A DNA stretch of 64,000 nt from Rhodopirellula islandica (GTDB lineage Bacteria > Planctomycetota > Planctomycetia > Pirellulales > Pirellulaceae), in assembly GCF_001027925.1 (NCBI RefSeq), contig NZ_LECT01000010.1, positions 61,383 to 125,382 on the forward strand, read 5' to 3'. Numbering within the stretch: position 1 is the first letter of the stretch; every line of letters begins with the position of its first letter. Shown one piece after another: positions 28,103 through 37,190 of this stretch. The notes beneath the pieces were generated by a model. That model had not been told where the DNA came from. It did not search any database and saw only the letters and a list, made by a program, of their open reading frames with translations. The translations under genes and the position numbers were made by a program.

Positions 28103-28621
28103 ATGCAACGAAACGAATTCGCGAAACTTGTGCTTGAACATCAAGCCCGGCTAAGGATGTTCATCCGGATGCTTGGTGCGATGCCCGATGCGGTGGATGA
28201 TTTGGCTCAGGATGCGTTTGTGGTTGCGTACGAGCGAATTGAAACGCTGGACGACATCGACGACGCGGGGCCTTGGTTGCGTTCGATCGCTCGCAACTTG
28301 GTGCGAAACGAGTTGCGGAAAACGTCTCGTCGGCGACGCGTCGTCAACGCCTCCCTCAGCGAAGCCATGCTGGCGATGTCCGACGAGCCCACCACTGGCC
28401 CGTGGTCCGAGGACTGGTTCGCGGCGCTTCGTGCTTGCGTGGATCGATTGCCCGGTCACGGTCGAGCCCTGGTCAACGGCCGCTACACGCGAGGACAAAA
28501 TGCGACGCAGTTGGCGAACGAATCGGAGATGACACCAGCCGCGGTGAGGCAGGCTTTGTCCCGTCTTCGCGGGCTGCTGCGGACTTGCGTCGAGACCCGT
28601 TTGACGGAGGGAACAACATGA
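28103..28621 (+). CDS. ECF-type RNA polymerase sigma factor
   Basis: The 172-residue product has sigma-70 region 2 (DAVDDLAQDAFVVAYERIETLDDIDDAGPWLRSIARNLVRNELRK) and region 4 (LPGHGRALVNGRYTRGQNATQLANESEMTPAAVRQALSRLRGLLRTCV), and no regions 1 or 3, so it is an extracytoplasmic-function sigma factor of the planctomycete type. It overlaps the next gene by 4 bp (ATGA), and that gene encodes a FecR-domain anti-sigma-like protein. ATG 28103 has AAAGGAA about 10 bp upstream. The sigma factor probably drives its own operon; I could not identify its promoter. Confidence 0.92.
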   Translation: MQRNEFAKLVLEHQARLRMFIRMLGAMPDAVDDLAQDAFVVAYERIETLDDIDDAGPWLRSIARNLVRNELRKTSRRRRVVNASLSEAMLAMSDEPTTGPWSEDWFAALRACVDRLPGHGRALVNGRYTRGQNATQLANESEMTPAAVRQALSRLRGLLRTCVETRLTEGTT

Positions 28622-30342
28622 GCGAACAAGCTCGGGAACCCGATTTCGATCTGCAACTCGGACGTTTGCTGGAAGGCGAACTCAGTGATGCGGAAATGGA
28701 TCAGCTGGCTGATTCGTTGGCGAATGACGATTCGTTGCAGCGGCGCTATCGCGACCAAGTCGAAATGGACGAGGGGTTGGCGATGCTGGTCTGCGATGAA
28801 CGAGCGGGTGAGCGGTTCGTGCAGTTGTTGGATCAACGACTCGATGCCGAATCGCAGAAGTTTGACTTTCTGCACAGCGTGCTGGATCGTTCCAGTCTGA
28901 CGGCCGCGCGAGACCAACTCCGCCGCTGGGCTCCGCTGGCCGCTCTCGCGATTGCCGCCTGTTTGGTGGTCGCGTTTTGGATTGGAATGTGGACGGGCCG
29001 ACATGCCGGGTTGGCACAATCCGGTTCCCTCCCGGGGGAGCGAACCCAGGCGATGGTGACGATCCAATCGGAACCAGCGGATGCTTCCGTGGCGTTGTTG
29101 AAACGAGTGGTCAATGTCGAGTGGATGGACGACTCGGCGTTGCGAATGGGCGATTCTGTTTCGTCAAACCAGACGCTGCACCTGAGCTCTGGATGGGTGC
29201 AGTTGCAATTCTTTCGGGGTGCCGTGTTGACGTTGGAAGGCCCTGCCAAGCTCGAGATTCGCGATCCGAACCGAGTCATGCTGCACGCGGGAAATGCCTG
29301 GGCGAGCGTTCCCGTTCCGGCACGAGGGTTCACGGTGCTGACGCCGGAAACCAAAATCGTTGATCTGGGGACCGAATTTGGTGTGTCGGCAAATCCCGGC
29401 CAGCGAACCGAGGTTCATGTCTTTGACGGATTGGTGGAACTGCACGATCCATTGGCAGCCGGCGATGCCGAATCACTTCATGAATTGGTCACCGGCCAAT
29501 CGATGAGTGTTGACGGGAAAGGCAATTCGCGTCCAGAAAGCACTCGCATCGCCAAGATGCCGTCCGAATCGCTGCTTCAACAGAACCAAACCGAACGTCG
29601 ACAGCAACGGATTGAACGTTGGCAGCGATGGAGTGCTGCGATTCGCAAGGACCCTCGCGTGCTGATTTACTACGATTTCGCGTCGCCGGATCCGTTTGGT
29701 TCGGAAACGTCGCCAACGACATTGCCAAACCTTGCTGCTGCCCAAGAGGATTCGGATGGTTCCATCATCGGCTGTGCGTGGTCGGAGGGACGTTGGCCAG
29801 GCAAAACCGCGTTGGATTTCAAACGTCCCAGCGACCGAGTTCGCTTTCATCTGGCGGGAGAATACGAATCGATCACGTTGGCGGCATGGGTGCGTGTCGA
29901 TGGGCTGGATCGGTTGCTGAGTTCGTTGCTGCTGACCGATGGTTGGGACCAAGGCGAAGTTCATTGGCAATTTGATCAGCGCGGGCAACTTGGTTTATCC
30001 GTTGGGCAAGTGTCAGGCGTGGCGTGGCGGTACACACCGCCGCTGGTGGATCTGACGCGTCTGGGGCAATGGATTCATGTTGCTTCGGTGTTCGATGGAA
30101 CCAGCCAAACGGTGCGTCACTACTTCAACGGCCAGCGTGTGCCTTGCGAAGGCGAACTTCAGTACGATGGACCAATCCGAATTGGGGATGCGGAACTGTG
30201 CAATTGGGGACGCCCTGTCGACCAGAGTTCTCACGCAATCCGTAATTTCAATGGGCGAATGGACGAGTTTCTGATGCTCGATGATGCCCTGGACGAAGGG
30301 CAGATTTTGGAGATCTACCATGCCGGAAATCCCAAGTTCTAG
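28618..30342 (+). CDS. FecR-domain membrane protein with LamG domain (anti-sigma-like)
   Basis: The 574-residue product starts MSEQAREPDFDLQLGRLLEGELSDAEMDQLADSL by segments, an anti-sigma N-terminus facing the cytosol. One membrane helix follows (WAPLAALAIAACLVVAFWIG, about 101-120), then a FecR domain (VQLQFFRGAVLTLEGPAKLEI, VLTPETKIVDLGTEFGV) and a C-terminal LamG/concanavalin-like lectin domain (ESITLAAWVRVDGLDRLLSS, HYFNGQRVPCEGEL). It likely holds the ECF factor and releases it on a cell-surface signal, perhaps a glycan. Start ATG 28618 is preceded by GGAGGG and overlaps the sigma stop. Confidence 0.88.
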   Translation: MSEQAREPDFDLQLGRLLEGELSDAEMDQLADSLANDDSLQRRYRDQVEMDEGLAMLVCDERAGERFVQLLDQRLDAESQKFDFLHSVLDRSSLTAARDQLRRWAPLAALAIAACLVVAFWIGMWTGRHAGLAQSGSLPGERTQAMVTIQSEPADASVALLKRVVNVEWMDDSALRMGDSVSSNQTLHLSSGWVQLQFFRGAVLTLEGPAKLEIRDPNRVMLHAGNAWASVPVPARGFTVLTPETKIVDLGTEFGVSANPGQRTEVHVFDGLVELHDPLAAGDAESLHELVTGQSMSVDGKGNSRPESTRIAKMPSESLLQQNQTERRQQRIERWQRWSAAIRKDPRVLIYYDFASPDPFGSETSPTTLPNLAAAQEDSDGSIIGCAWSEGRWPGKTALDFKRPSDRVRFHLAGEYESITLAAWVRVDGLDRLLSSLLLTDGWDQGEVHWQFDQRGQLGLSVGQVSGVAWRYTPPLVDLTRLGQWIHVASVFDGTSQTVRHYFNGQRVPCEGELQYDGPIRIGDAELCNWGRPVDQSSHAIRNFNGRMDEFLMLDDALDEGQILEIYHAGNPKF

Positions 30343-30352
30343 GAGACGTTCG

Positions 30353-32917
30353 ATGAATCCAAGCAAGTCGGGAAGACCGCTCGTCGACCATGGTGCCGAC
30401 GGTTGTTTGCATTCGGTCGGCTCGGAAATCAGGATGATCCACCACATCGTGGTTGGTGCTGTGATGGGCCTGTTGGCGATGAGTCCGATCGCCGCTTGGG
30501 CCGAAAAGGATGTCAAGCGGAGCGATACGGTGCAGGCAACGCCGGAACAGCTTGACTTTTTTGAATCCAAGATTCGTCCGTTGCTGATTGACCACTGTTA
30601 CGAATGTCACGGGAGGGATTCGCAGGAATCGGAACTCCGAGTCGACACGCTAGGGGGAATGCTGACGGGCGGATTGGCGGGAGCGTCTTTGGTTCCGGGA
30701 AAACCCACCAGCAGTTTGTTGGTGACCGCGGTTCGGTATCAAGACAATGATCTGAAGATGCCACCCGACGAAAAATTGTCCGACATTCAGATCGCCGACT
30801 TGATTCGTTGGGTTGAAATGGGCGCACCGCATCCCGATTCGGGGACCGTCGGACCGATTGTCCAGCGGGGCGAGGTCGATGTGCAGGAAGGCCGCAAGCA
30901 CTGGGCATTCCAAACTCCCGACAAAGCCACGCCGCCTGTTGGCGATGCTTCCTCAGACGCTCCGAACCCGATCGATGCGTTTGTGCTGGCTAAATTGCGA
31001 GCCCAAGGTTTGCGTCCGAATCCACCGGCGGACAAGCGAACGTTGCTCCGCCGAGTCACATTTGACTTGATCGGTTTGCCGCCGACCCCCGAGGAAATTG
31101 ACGCCTTCCTGGCAGATGGCTCTCGCGATGCGTTCGCCAGTGTCGTTGATCGATTGCTCGCTTCGCCGCATTACGGTGAACGCTGGGGACGCCACTGGTT
31201 GGATGTTGCTCGCTACGCCGATTCGAACGGCCTCGATGAAAACGTGGTTCATGGGAACGCCTGGCGCTACCGCGATTACGTTGTGCGTTCACTCAACGAC
31301 GACAAGCCATACGACGAATTCGTGGTCGAACAATTGGCGGGCGATCTGCTGGATTCCGATGACGACGTCGAACTTCGCCATGAGCGTTTGATCGCGACCG
31401 GGTTTCTCGTCCTGGGGCCAAAGGTTTTGGCGGAGCAGGACGAAGCCAAGATGGCAATGGACATCATCGATGAGCAGATCGACACCGTCGGTCGCAGCCT
31501 GCTGGGACTGACGCTCGGGTGTGCCCGCTGTCACACGCACAAGTTTGATCCGATCAGCCACCATGACTACTACGGGTTAGCTGGGATCTTTCAGAGCACC
31601 CAGACGATGGACAGTTACAAGACGGTTGCCAAGTGGCATGAGAACACGATTGAAACACCACAGCAGGCGGCCGATCTGACTGCCCACGAAGAAAAGATTA
31701 CTGCTCGAGAAAAGCTGATTGCAGACAACGTCGCAGCCGCCAAGTCGAATCTGGACCCGCCAGTGGATTCCGAGGAGAAACCCGGCGAAGTCGAGAAGCG
31801 ATTCCCGGCGGAGACTCAGGCGGAGCTCAAGACGCTTCGTGAGGAATTGGCCGCGTGGAAGGAGGCAACTCCAGAATTGCCGACCGCAATGGGCGTGACG
31901 GATGGCGAGATTGTGGACACCGCAGTCCATCTTCGTGGCAGTCACCTGACGCTCGGCGACGTTGTGTCTCGCCGCGTCCCTGAGGTGTTGGCATTGGACG
32001 ACCAGCCCGCAATTCCAGATGAACAAAGCGGCCGCCTTCAGTTTGCTCAGTGGCTGACGAATGGGCGTCATCCACTGACCGCCCGCGTGATGGTCAACCG
32101 AATGTGGCGGGGGCACTTTGGCAAGGGGTTGGTCAGCACCGTCGACAACTTTGGACTCAAAGGCAGCCCGCCAAGCCACCCGGAGTTGCTGGATTGGTTG
32201 GCGGTTCGATTCGTCGAGGAAGGTTGGTCGATCAAGGCGATGCACCGGATGATCCTGTTGTCGCAAACCTATCAACGAAGCAGCGACTTCGATGCGGAAA
32301 ATGCGGGACTGGATCCCGGCAACCAGTGGTACTGGCGATTCAGTCTTCGCCGACTGGAAGCCGAAGCGATTCGTGACGGGTTGTTGGCCGTCAGCGGTCA
32401 ACTTGACCCGACCACGGGCGGGAATCTCATGCAGTACAAGAACCGTGAGTACGTGTTCAACCACACGTCGCAGGACAAATCCAAGTACGATTCGACCCGG
32501 CGTTCGATCTACGTGCCCGTGATTCGCAATCACCTTTACGACATGTTTCAATTGTTTGACTACACCGACGCAAGTGTTCTGACTGGTGACCGCAACACCA
32601 GCACGATTGCCCCGCAAGCTTTGTTCCTGATGAACTCGGAAATGGTCTCTGACCTGACATTTGCCTTGGCGGATCGTCTGCTGGAAGACGACGCCGACTC
32701 TTCCCAGCGAATCCGCCGCTTGTATCGGGAAGCGTACGGGCGACCTCCCAGCGACTTGGAGATTTCCGAGGGCGTTCGCTTCCTCTCGCAGTTTGAAACG
32801 CTCCTGCAGCGAAACCAGGTTGCGTCCGGGGACAGAGAGTCCGATCCGGAACGATCGGCCTGGCAAGCGTTTTGCCAAGCCGTGGTCTCGTCCAGTGAGT
32901 TTGTTTACATCCGTTAG
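30353..32917 (+). CDS. planctomycete cytochrome protein (PSCyt1 / DUF1549 / DUF1553)
   Basis: The 854-residue product has a hydrophobic export segment at about 31-48, a cytochrome C-like PSCyt1 domain with the haem motif CYECH (Cys82, Cys85, His86), a DUF1549 (PSCyt2) domain (PIDAFVLAKLRAQGL, HWLDVARYADSNG) containing a second CxxCH, CARCH, and a DUF1553 (PSD1) domain (HPLTARVMVNRMWRGHFGKG, NTSTIAPQALFLMNSE). The stop of the previous gene overlaps AGGAG, which lies 7 bp from ATG 30353, so this start is well supported. Always paired with DUF1501 proteins in planctomycetes; proposed roles are surface redox or polysaccharide degradation, neither proven. Confidence 0.92.
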   Translation: MNPSKSGRPLVDHGADGCLHSVGSEIRMIHHIVVGAVMGLLAMSPIAAWAEKDVKRSDTVQATPEQLDFFESKIRPLLIDHCYECHGRDSQESELRVDTLGGMLTGGLAGASLVPGKPTSSLLVTAVRYQDNDLKMPPDEKLSDIQIADLIRWVEMGAPHPDSGTVGPIVQRGEVDVQEGRKHWAFQTPDKATPPVGDASSDAPNPIDAFVLAKLRAQGLRPNPPADKRTLLRRVTFDLIGLPPTPEEIDAFLADGSRDAFASVVDRLLASPHYGERWGRHWLDVARYADSNGLDENVVHGNAWRYRDYVVRSLNDDKPYDEFVVEQLAGDLLDSDDDVELRHERLIATGFLVLGPKVLAEQDEAKMAMDIIDEQIDTVGRSLLGLTLGCARCHTHKFDPISHHDYYGLAGIFQSTQTMDSYKTVAKWHENTIETPQQAADLTAHEEKITAREKLIADNVAAAKSNLDPPVDSEEKPGEVEKRFPAETQAELKTLREELAAWKEATPELPTAMGVTDGEIVDTAVHLRGSHLTLGDVVSRRVPEVLALDDQPAIPDEQSGRLQFAQWLTNGRHPLTARVMVNRMWRGHFGKGLVSTVDNFGLKGSPPSHPELLDWLAVRFVEEGWSIKAMHRMILLSQTYQRSSDFDAENAGLDPGNQWYWRFSLRRLEAEAIRDGLLAVSGQLDPTTGGNLMQYKNREYVFNHTSQDKSKYDSTRRSIYVPVIRNHLYDMFQLFDYTDASVLTGDRNTSTIAPQALFLMNSEMVSDLTFALADRLLEDDADSSQRIRRLYREAYGRPPSDLEISEGVRFLSQFETLLQRNQVASGDRESDPERSAWQAFCQAVVSSSEFVYIR

Positions 32918-32979
32918 GAACTATCGCGAATACCGCGTCAACCAATGCCGTCCCCCCTCCTTCCATCCCTCCTGAGCTG

Positions 32980-34389
32980 ATGCAACTCTCACGACGACAC
33001 CTCTTGCAGACCACCGCAGCTGGTTTTGGATCGCTCGCGTTGGCATCGTTGCTGGCGGACGATGTCCACGCGTCCGGCGGCATCTCAGGGGCTCCCGGTT
33101 TGGGGACCCCGCATTTCGCACCGAAAGCGAAACGTGTGATCTTTTTGTTCATGAAGGGCGGGCCGTCGCACATGGACACGTTTGATTTCAAACCTCAACT
33201 TCAGAAGGACGACGGCAAACCATTGCCGTTTGAAAAGCCTCGCGTTCAGTTCGCGCCGACCAGCAACCTGTTGGCTTCGCCTTGGAAGTTCAAGCAATAC
33301 GGCGAGAGCGGCATTGCCGTCAGCGAATTGTTTCCACATGTCGCGGAGTGTGTTGACGATTTGTGCATCGTCAATTCGCTGCATGGAACCAACCCGGCGC
33401 ATGGCGGGGCGAGCATGAAGTTGCACACGGGCAGCGACGTCTTCGTGCGGCCCAGCATGGGATCGTGGGTCACGTATGGATTGGGCACCGAGAACCAGAA
33501 CCTGCCGGGGTTCATTACCATCTGTCCGACGCTGGCCCATGGCGGCACGAAAAATTGGGGCTCGGCGTTCTTGCCTGCCAGCGTCTCGGGGACGCCGATC
33601 GGCAATGCCAGCCAACCATCGGATCAAGCTCGCGTGAAGTTCGTGAAGAACGCACGGTTGTCGCTCGAAGCACAGCGGATGCAGCTGGACTTGGCCCAGT
33701 CGATGAACCGAGGGTTTCTGGAGACGACCGGTCCGGACTCGGCACTCGAAGCTCGGATCAAGTCCTTTGAGTTGGCGTTTCGCATGCAGACCGAGATGCC
33801 GGAGGCATTGGACTTGGATTCCGAAACGGCAGCGACACACAAGCTGTACGGCATCGACAACGAAAACACCGCCGACTTCGGTCGCCAATGCTTGATGGCA
33901 CGCCGATTTGCCGAACGAGGCGTGCGGTTTGTCCAGGTCACGCATAGCAACACCGAAGTGCAATGGGACCAACACGGCAACCTTCGCAAAGGTCACACCC
34001 AGAACGCCGCGGAGGTGGATTTGCCGATCGCGGGCCTGTTAAAAGATCTGAAGGCACGCGGGCTGTTGGACGACACGCTGGTGTTGTGGGGAGGCGAGTT
34101 TGGCCGCACGCCAACGTGCCAAGGATCCGGGAATGACGGACGCGACCACAATCCGGAAGGGTTCACGATGTGGATGGCGGGCGCTGGATTGAAGACCGGG
34201 ATCCAGTACGGTGCGACGGACGAGTACGGGTACTACGCGATCGAAAACAAAGTCCACCTGCACGATTTGCACGCCACGATGTTGCATCTGGTGGGGCTCG
34301 ATCACGAACAACTTACCTATCGCCACGCTGGCCGAGATTTCCGGCTGACCGACGTCGCCGGCAAAGTCGTCCACGACCTATTTGCGTAG
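32980..34389 (+). CDS. DUF1501 family protein, Tat-exported
   Basis: The 469-residue product begins MQLSRRHLLQTTAAGFGSLA, a twin-arginine signal, so it is exported folded. The body is the DUF1501 fold, related to the alkaline phosphatase/sulfatase superfamily: RVIFLFMKGGPSHMDTFD, SLHGTNPAHGGASMKLHTG, WDQHGNLRKGH and LWGGEFGRTPTCQG, with GRDHNPEGFT supplying more metal-ligand candidates. It follows the cytochrome gene by 62 bp and completes the sigma / FecR / PSCyt / DUF1501 operon. Substrate unknown. Convergent with the PEP-CTERM gene; only 23 bp separate their ends. Confidence 0.92.
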   Translation: MQLSRRHLLQTTAAGFGSLALASLLADDVHASGGISGAPGLGTPHFAPKAKRVIFLFMKGGPSHMDTFDFKPQLQKDDGKPLPFEKPRVQFAPTSNLLASPWKFKQYGESGIAVSELFPHVAECVDDLCIVNSLHGTNPAHGGASMKLHTGSDVFVRPSMGSWVTYGLGTENQNLPGFITICPTLAHGGTKNWGSAFLPASVSGTPIGNASQPSDQARVKFVKNARLSLEAQRMQLDLAQSMNRGFLETTGPDSALEARIKSFELAFRMQTEMPEALDLDSETAATHKLYGIDNENTADFGRQCLMARRFAERGVRFVQVTHSNTEVQWDQHGNLRKGHTQNAAEVDLPIAGLLKDLKARGLLDDTLVLWGGEFGRTPTCQGSGNDGRDHNPEGFTMWMAGAGLKTGIQYGATDEYGYYAIENKVHLHDLHATMLHLVGLDHEQLTYRHAGRDFRLTDVAGKVVHDLFA

Positions 34390-34412
34390 GCGAGCAATTT
34401 GTTGGTCGTCAA

Positions 34413-35078
34413 TCAGACCAAAGTCTTGTTCGATTTGCGACGACGCCAGGCAAGCCCCGCACCACCGATCGCTAACAGTGCCATCGAAGAGGGTTCTGGA
34501 ATGGCGGTGACCGAACCATTGAACGCAAATTCCTGAAGGCTATACGTCGTGAGTTGACTTTCGCCGGACGTATCGCTTTGGATGTACAGGCGAAAGTCAA
34601 TGTACGTTGTGATGTTCTGGAACTTTGGGTCGGCAAGACTGATCGTGGTGCCGGTGAGATTGGCAACGCCGATATCCTCTCGAAATAAATCCAGGCTTGA
34701 TCTCAATGCGAACTTGGTTGCACCAGATACTCCCTCGCCATCGACGTTCTGATTCCCCACGTAGGTGAAGCTTTCGAGGTCGATTACCGAGTCATTGGTA
34801 GGCTCGATGATGAACTCGAAGTAGCGAGTGCTGCCCGCTATCGAACCATCTTGTGTGCGCAAGTCACCCACGACCAATTCATTCTCCCCGACCAGCAGGC
34901 TGTATCCGACCCGAGAAACGCCTGCTCTGTAGACATTGGGAGCAGTCACTTGCCCATTCAAATACTCTGCTTCTGTTCCTGTGTTTCCATCGAAGGTGTT
35001 ACCCAAGATGATTGCAGCGTGCGCCGACGCATCGGCAATCGCCAGGCTGACAACAACGGCGAGTAGAAATCGAGTCAC
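34413..35078 (-). CDS. PEP-CTERM sorting-domain surface protein, paralog 1
   Basis: The 221-residue product has a signal peptide (MTRFLLAVVVSLAIADASAHA), a beta-rich body starting AIILGNTFDGNTG, and a PEP-CTERM tail: PEPSSMALLAIGGAGLAWRRRK. Exosortase systems recognise that tail, and the protein is exported to the surface or biofilm matrix. It is clearly paralogous to the product of 36501-37190: both share ILGNTF near the N-terminus, GVSRxGYSL, STRYFEF, DFRLYIQS or NFRLYIQS, and the tail. No exosortase gene is in the window. Confidence 0.9.
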   Translation of the reverse strand: MTRFLLAVVVSLAIADASAHAAIILGNTFDGNTGTEAEYLNGQVTAPNVYRAGVSRVGYSLLVGENELVVGDLRTQDGSIAGSTRYFEFIIEPTNDSVIDLESFTYVGNQNVDGEGVSGATKFALRSSLDLFREDIGVANLTGTTISLADPKFQNITTYIDFRLYIQSDTSGESQLTTYSLQEFAFNGSVTAIPEPSSMALLAIGGAGLAWRRRKSNKTLV

Positions 35079-35610
35079 TCTGGATGTTCCGATATCAAAA
35101 TTGGACGGGACGAGCGTCTCGTCATGATTGGATTCTTACCGACAGTTTTGATCTTATCCGCATTGGGTTCCTTGGGGCAGGGGGCTGTGTTTCCCCATGT
35201 GGTGTTGCGTCTCGGGGCCTTGCATAGCCGTTGCTTTCAGTCGACGCGAACATAGTCGACCAGCACACGTGACAATTGCCGCATATCTTCGTTTTCGGAA
35301 GCGAAGGGGCCTGTGGTGCGTGCTCGCTCGCACTGGAGCACCGCAAGTCCATGGCGTCCGCTTTCTCGCATTGGTCTGGATCGAACCTCAAGACTCCTAA
35401 GAGTAGAACAATTGTCCCCAATTGTTCCGGGAGCCCACCTCAACACGCAAAGCCATCCACGACTTCCGAGATCAGCCAACAGAAATGCCGAGGGAATGGA
35501 CGTTAGACGACGTGTTGCACGGTTCTTTACAGAACAGTTTTCCTCGACTGTTCTACTCTGGCAGGATGGAACACGCTGAAATGTTGGGTGGCACCGAACA
35601 GTGTTCCAAC
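35079..35610. other. intergenic region with short palindromes
   Basis: There is no convincing gene in these 532 bases. At 35407-35426 AACAATTG and CAATTGTT pair around TCCC; a degenerate relative with similar flanks is at 63854-63873. GAACAGT / ACTGTTC pair at 35532-35553. Next to the thioredoxin stop, GGAACAC (35568) and GTGTTCC (35601) could form a loose terminator stem on the minus strand. Confidence 0.45.
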
Positions 35611-36087
35611 CTAGGAATTGTGCGGCGTCGAATCGATTTCAGAAGCGGACTTTGCCGCAAAGGGATTGGAGTGGACATCGCCGACGATGACGTTCTGCGA
35701 ACTGATCCAACTGCGAATTTGTTCTTCGGTTTGATAGCCGACTTGATCGCCCAGTTTTTGTCCGCTGCGGAACAAGATCATCCGTGGGATGCCGGTGATG
35801 TCGAACTTGCGTGCGAGGTCTCGATTGGCGTTGATGCTGAGAGCATGAATCTCGAAACCTGCCGGCGGATCAGCTTCGATCGCCGCAAGTTCCTCGTCCA
35901 AACGGTTGCAGGGGCCGCACGAGGAGGAACCAAACTTCACCAAGATCAGCTTGTCTTGGCCGATCAACTGGTCGAACGATTCTTCGCTGTGCGATCCCGT
36001 GATTTCCGACATGCTGCAACCGCTACCCAGCCCGATGATTGCAATGCAGAAAAGCAAACCGATTCGAGTTGAAAACAGGTGGTTCAT
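35611..36087 (-). CDS. thioredoxin-like lipoprotein
   Basis: The 158-residue product has a lipoprotein signal with lipobox LGSGC (Cys24), so it should be anchored outside the cytosol. The thioredoxin fold follows: LILVKFGSSSCGPCNRLDEEL with the active-site pair Cys57 and Cys60, and the cis-Pro loop in ITGIPRMILFRSGQ. CGPC is the reducing-type thioredoxin motif. It probably keeps extracytoplasmic thiols reduced or serves a specific client. It lies between two paralogous PEP-CTERM genes on the same strand, over 400 bp from each, so a functional link is only suggestive. Confidence 0.88.
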   Translation of the reverse strand: MNHLFSTRIGLLFCIAIIGLGSGCSMSEITGSHSEESFDQLIGQDKLILVKFGSSSCGPCNRLDEELAAIEADPPAGFEIHALSINANRDLARKFDITGIPRMILFRSGQKLGDQVGYQTEEQIRSWISSQNVIVGDVHSNPFAAKSASEIDSTPHNS

Positions 36088-36500
36088 GGGTGGGAGCTTT
36101 CGTGCGGGCTGAGAATCGTGCGTTCACCTCATGGTTGCGGGAGGGGGCGACCATGGTCCTTCCTGGAACTCTTGGTCGCAAATCATGTCATGTCAAATTT
36201 TTGGCTGCGATCCGAAGCCACGTCCACTTCCAGCCATTCGCGTCACGCCGATCGACGACATCAAGCAGCCACGCGAACATTTGAGGACAAACGTTCTACT
36301 CTGTCGCTGAGTCTTTGCGGCGTCGGATGGTGTTCACCACTATTCTGAAAGATCCCGGAGTTGGAGTGTGCCCAACGCAGAATGGTGCGATTCGTGGATG
36401 GTGCGTTCCGGATCGCGAGGCAGGCAAGAAAAAAGGCACCCTCACTTTGGTGAGGATGCCTCGGAGTTGGATCGATGAATCCGGTTCGTCGGTCGGCAGT
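36088..36500. other. intergenic region, terminator at its right end
   Basis: No gene is seen in these 413 bases. The clear element is the intrinsic terminator at 36428-36460 on the minus strand, serving the PEP-CTERM gene to the right. The rest contains short open frames without motifs. Confidence 0.5.
36428..36460 (-). terminator. strong rho-independent terminator
   Basis: On the minus strand GGCATCCTCACC and GTGAGGGTGCC form a stem of about 11 bp around AAA, followed by TTTTTTC. It lies 40 bp past the TAG of the second PEP-CTERM gene and has the best classical terminator form in the window. Confidence 0.9.
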
Positions 36501-37190
36501 CTATCGGGCCGAATTCTTCTTTGATTTGCGTCGGCGCCAAGCAAGTCCCGCTCCACCAAAAGCAAGCAACGCCATGGAAGAAGGCTCGGGAACGGCGGAG
36601 ACTGTTCCGTTGAACGCAAACGAGTCCAAGTTGTATGTCGAGCTAGGGTTCGCAGATGGGTCACTACTTTGAATGTAAAGTCGGAAGTTGACCGGAGAGG
36701 TAAGATCCTGGAACTCGGTGTCACTGAGATCAATGGTCGTGCCAAGCAAATTGGCCCCAGGAATCTGGGTAGCGTAACTATCTCGACTTGAGCGAAGTTG
36801 GAAGATATCAGGTTCAATCGTTGAGCTACCAGACAATGTTACGAATCCTTCGTAAGTGAAGTCAGTGAGATCGACTTCATAACCGGTAACTGGTTGGATA
36901 TTGAATTCGAAATAGCGGGTTGAGGAATTGATATTGCCTGAGCCAGCAAAGTTCCGGTAGTCGCCACCAACAAGTGCGGAGTCACCGCCGACAAATCCTC
37001 CACCATTCAGGCTGTATCCAATGCGGCTCACCCCTGTCGACGTGATATTTGGATCTGTTACTTGTCCGGCGCTAAAAGGAGAATCACCAGTCGTTTGAAC
37101 TGGAAATGTGTTTCCGAGAACAATTGCAGCGTTCGCGGATGAAGAGCTCAAGAACAGCAGGCAACCAACGACAATGGTGGTTCGAATCAT
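36501..37190 (-). CDS. PEP-CTERM sorting-domain surface protein, paralog 2
   Basis: The 229-residue product has a signal peptide (MIRTTIVVGCLLFLSSSSANA), a Gly/Ser/Thr-rich beta body starting AIVLGNTFPVQTTGDS, and the tail PEPSSMALLAFGGAGLAWRRRK, almost identical to that of paralog 1 at 34413-35078. The DNA is visibly more A+T-rich than neighbouring genes. It ends in a strong terminator, so it is a separate transcript. Function is likely structural or adhesive at the surface; this is family-level inference. Confidence 0.9.
   Translation of the reverse strand: MIRTTIVVGCLLFLSSSSANAAIVLGNTFPVQTTGDSPFSAGQVTDPNITSTGVSRIGYSLNGGGFVGGDSALVGGDYRNFAGSGNINSSTRYFEFNIQPVTGYEVDLTDFTYEGFVTLSGSSTIEPDIFQLRSSRDSYATQIPGANLLGTTIDLSDTEFQDLTSPVNFRLYIQSSDPSANPSSTYNLDSFAFNGTVSAVPEPSSMALLAFGGAGLAWRRRKSKKNSAR

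Noticed and set aside
28273..28617. 115-residue N-terminal extension of the FecR protein
   Set aside because: It overlaps the sigma factor in another frame. ATG 28618 has GGAGGG upstream and the ATGA overlap.
35422..36072. 216-codon plus-strand frame over the thioredoxin gene
   Set aside because: The thioredoxin-like product on the minus strand has a lipobox and CGPC. The opposite frame has no features.
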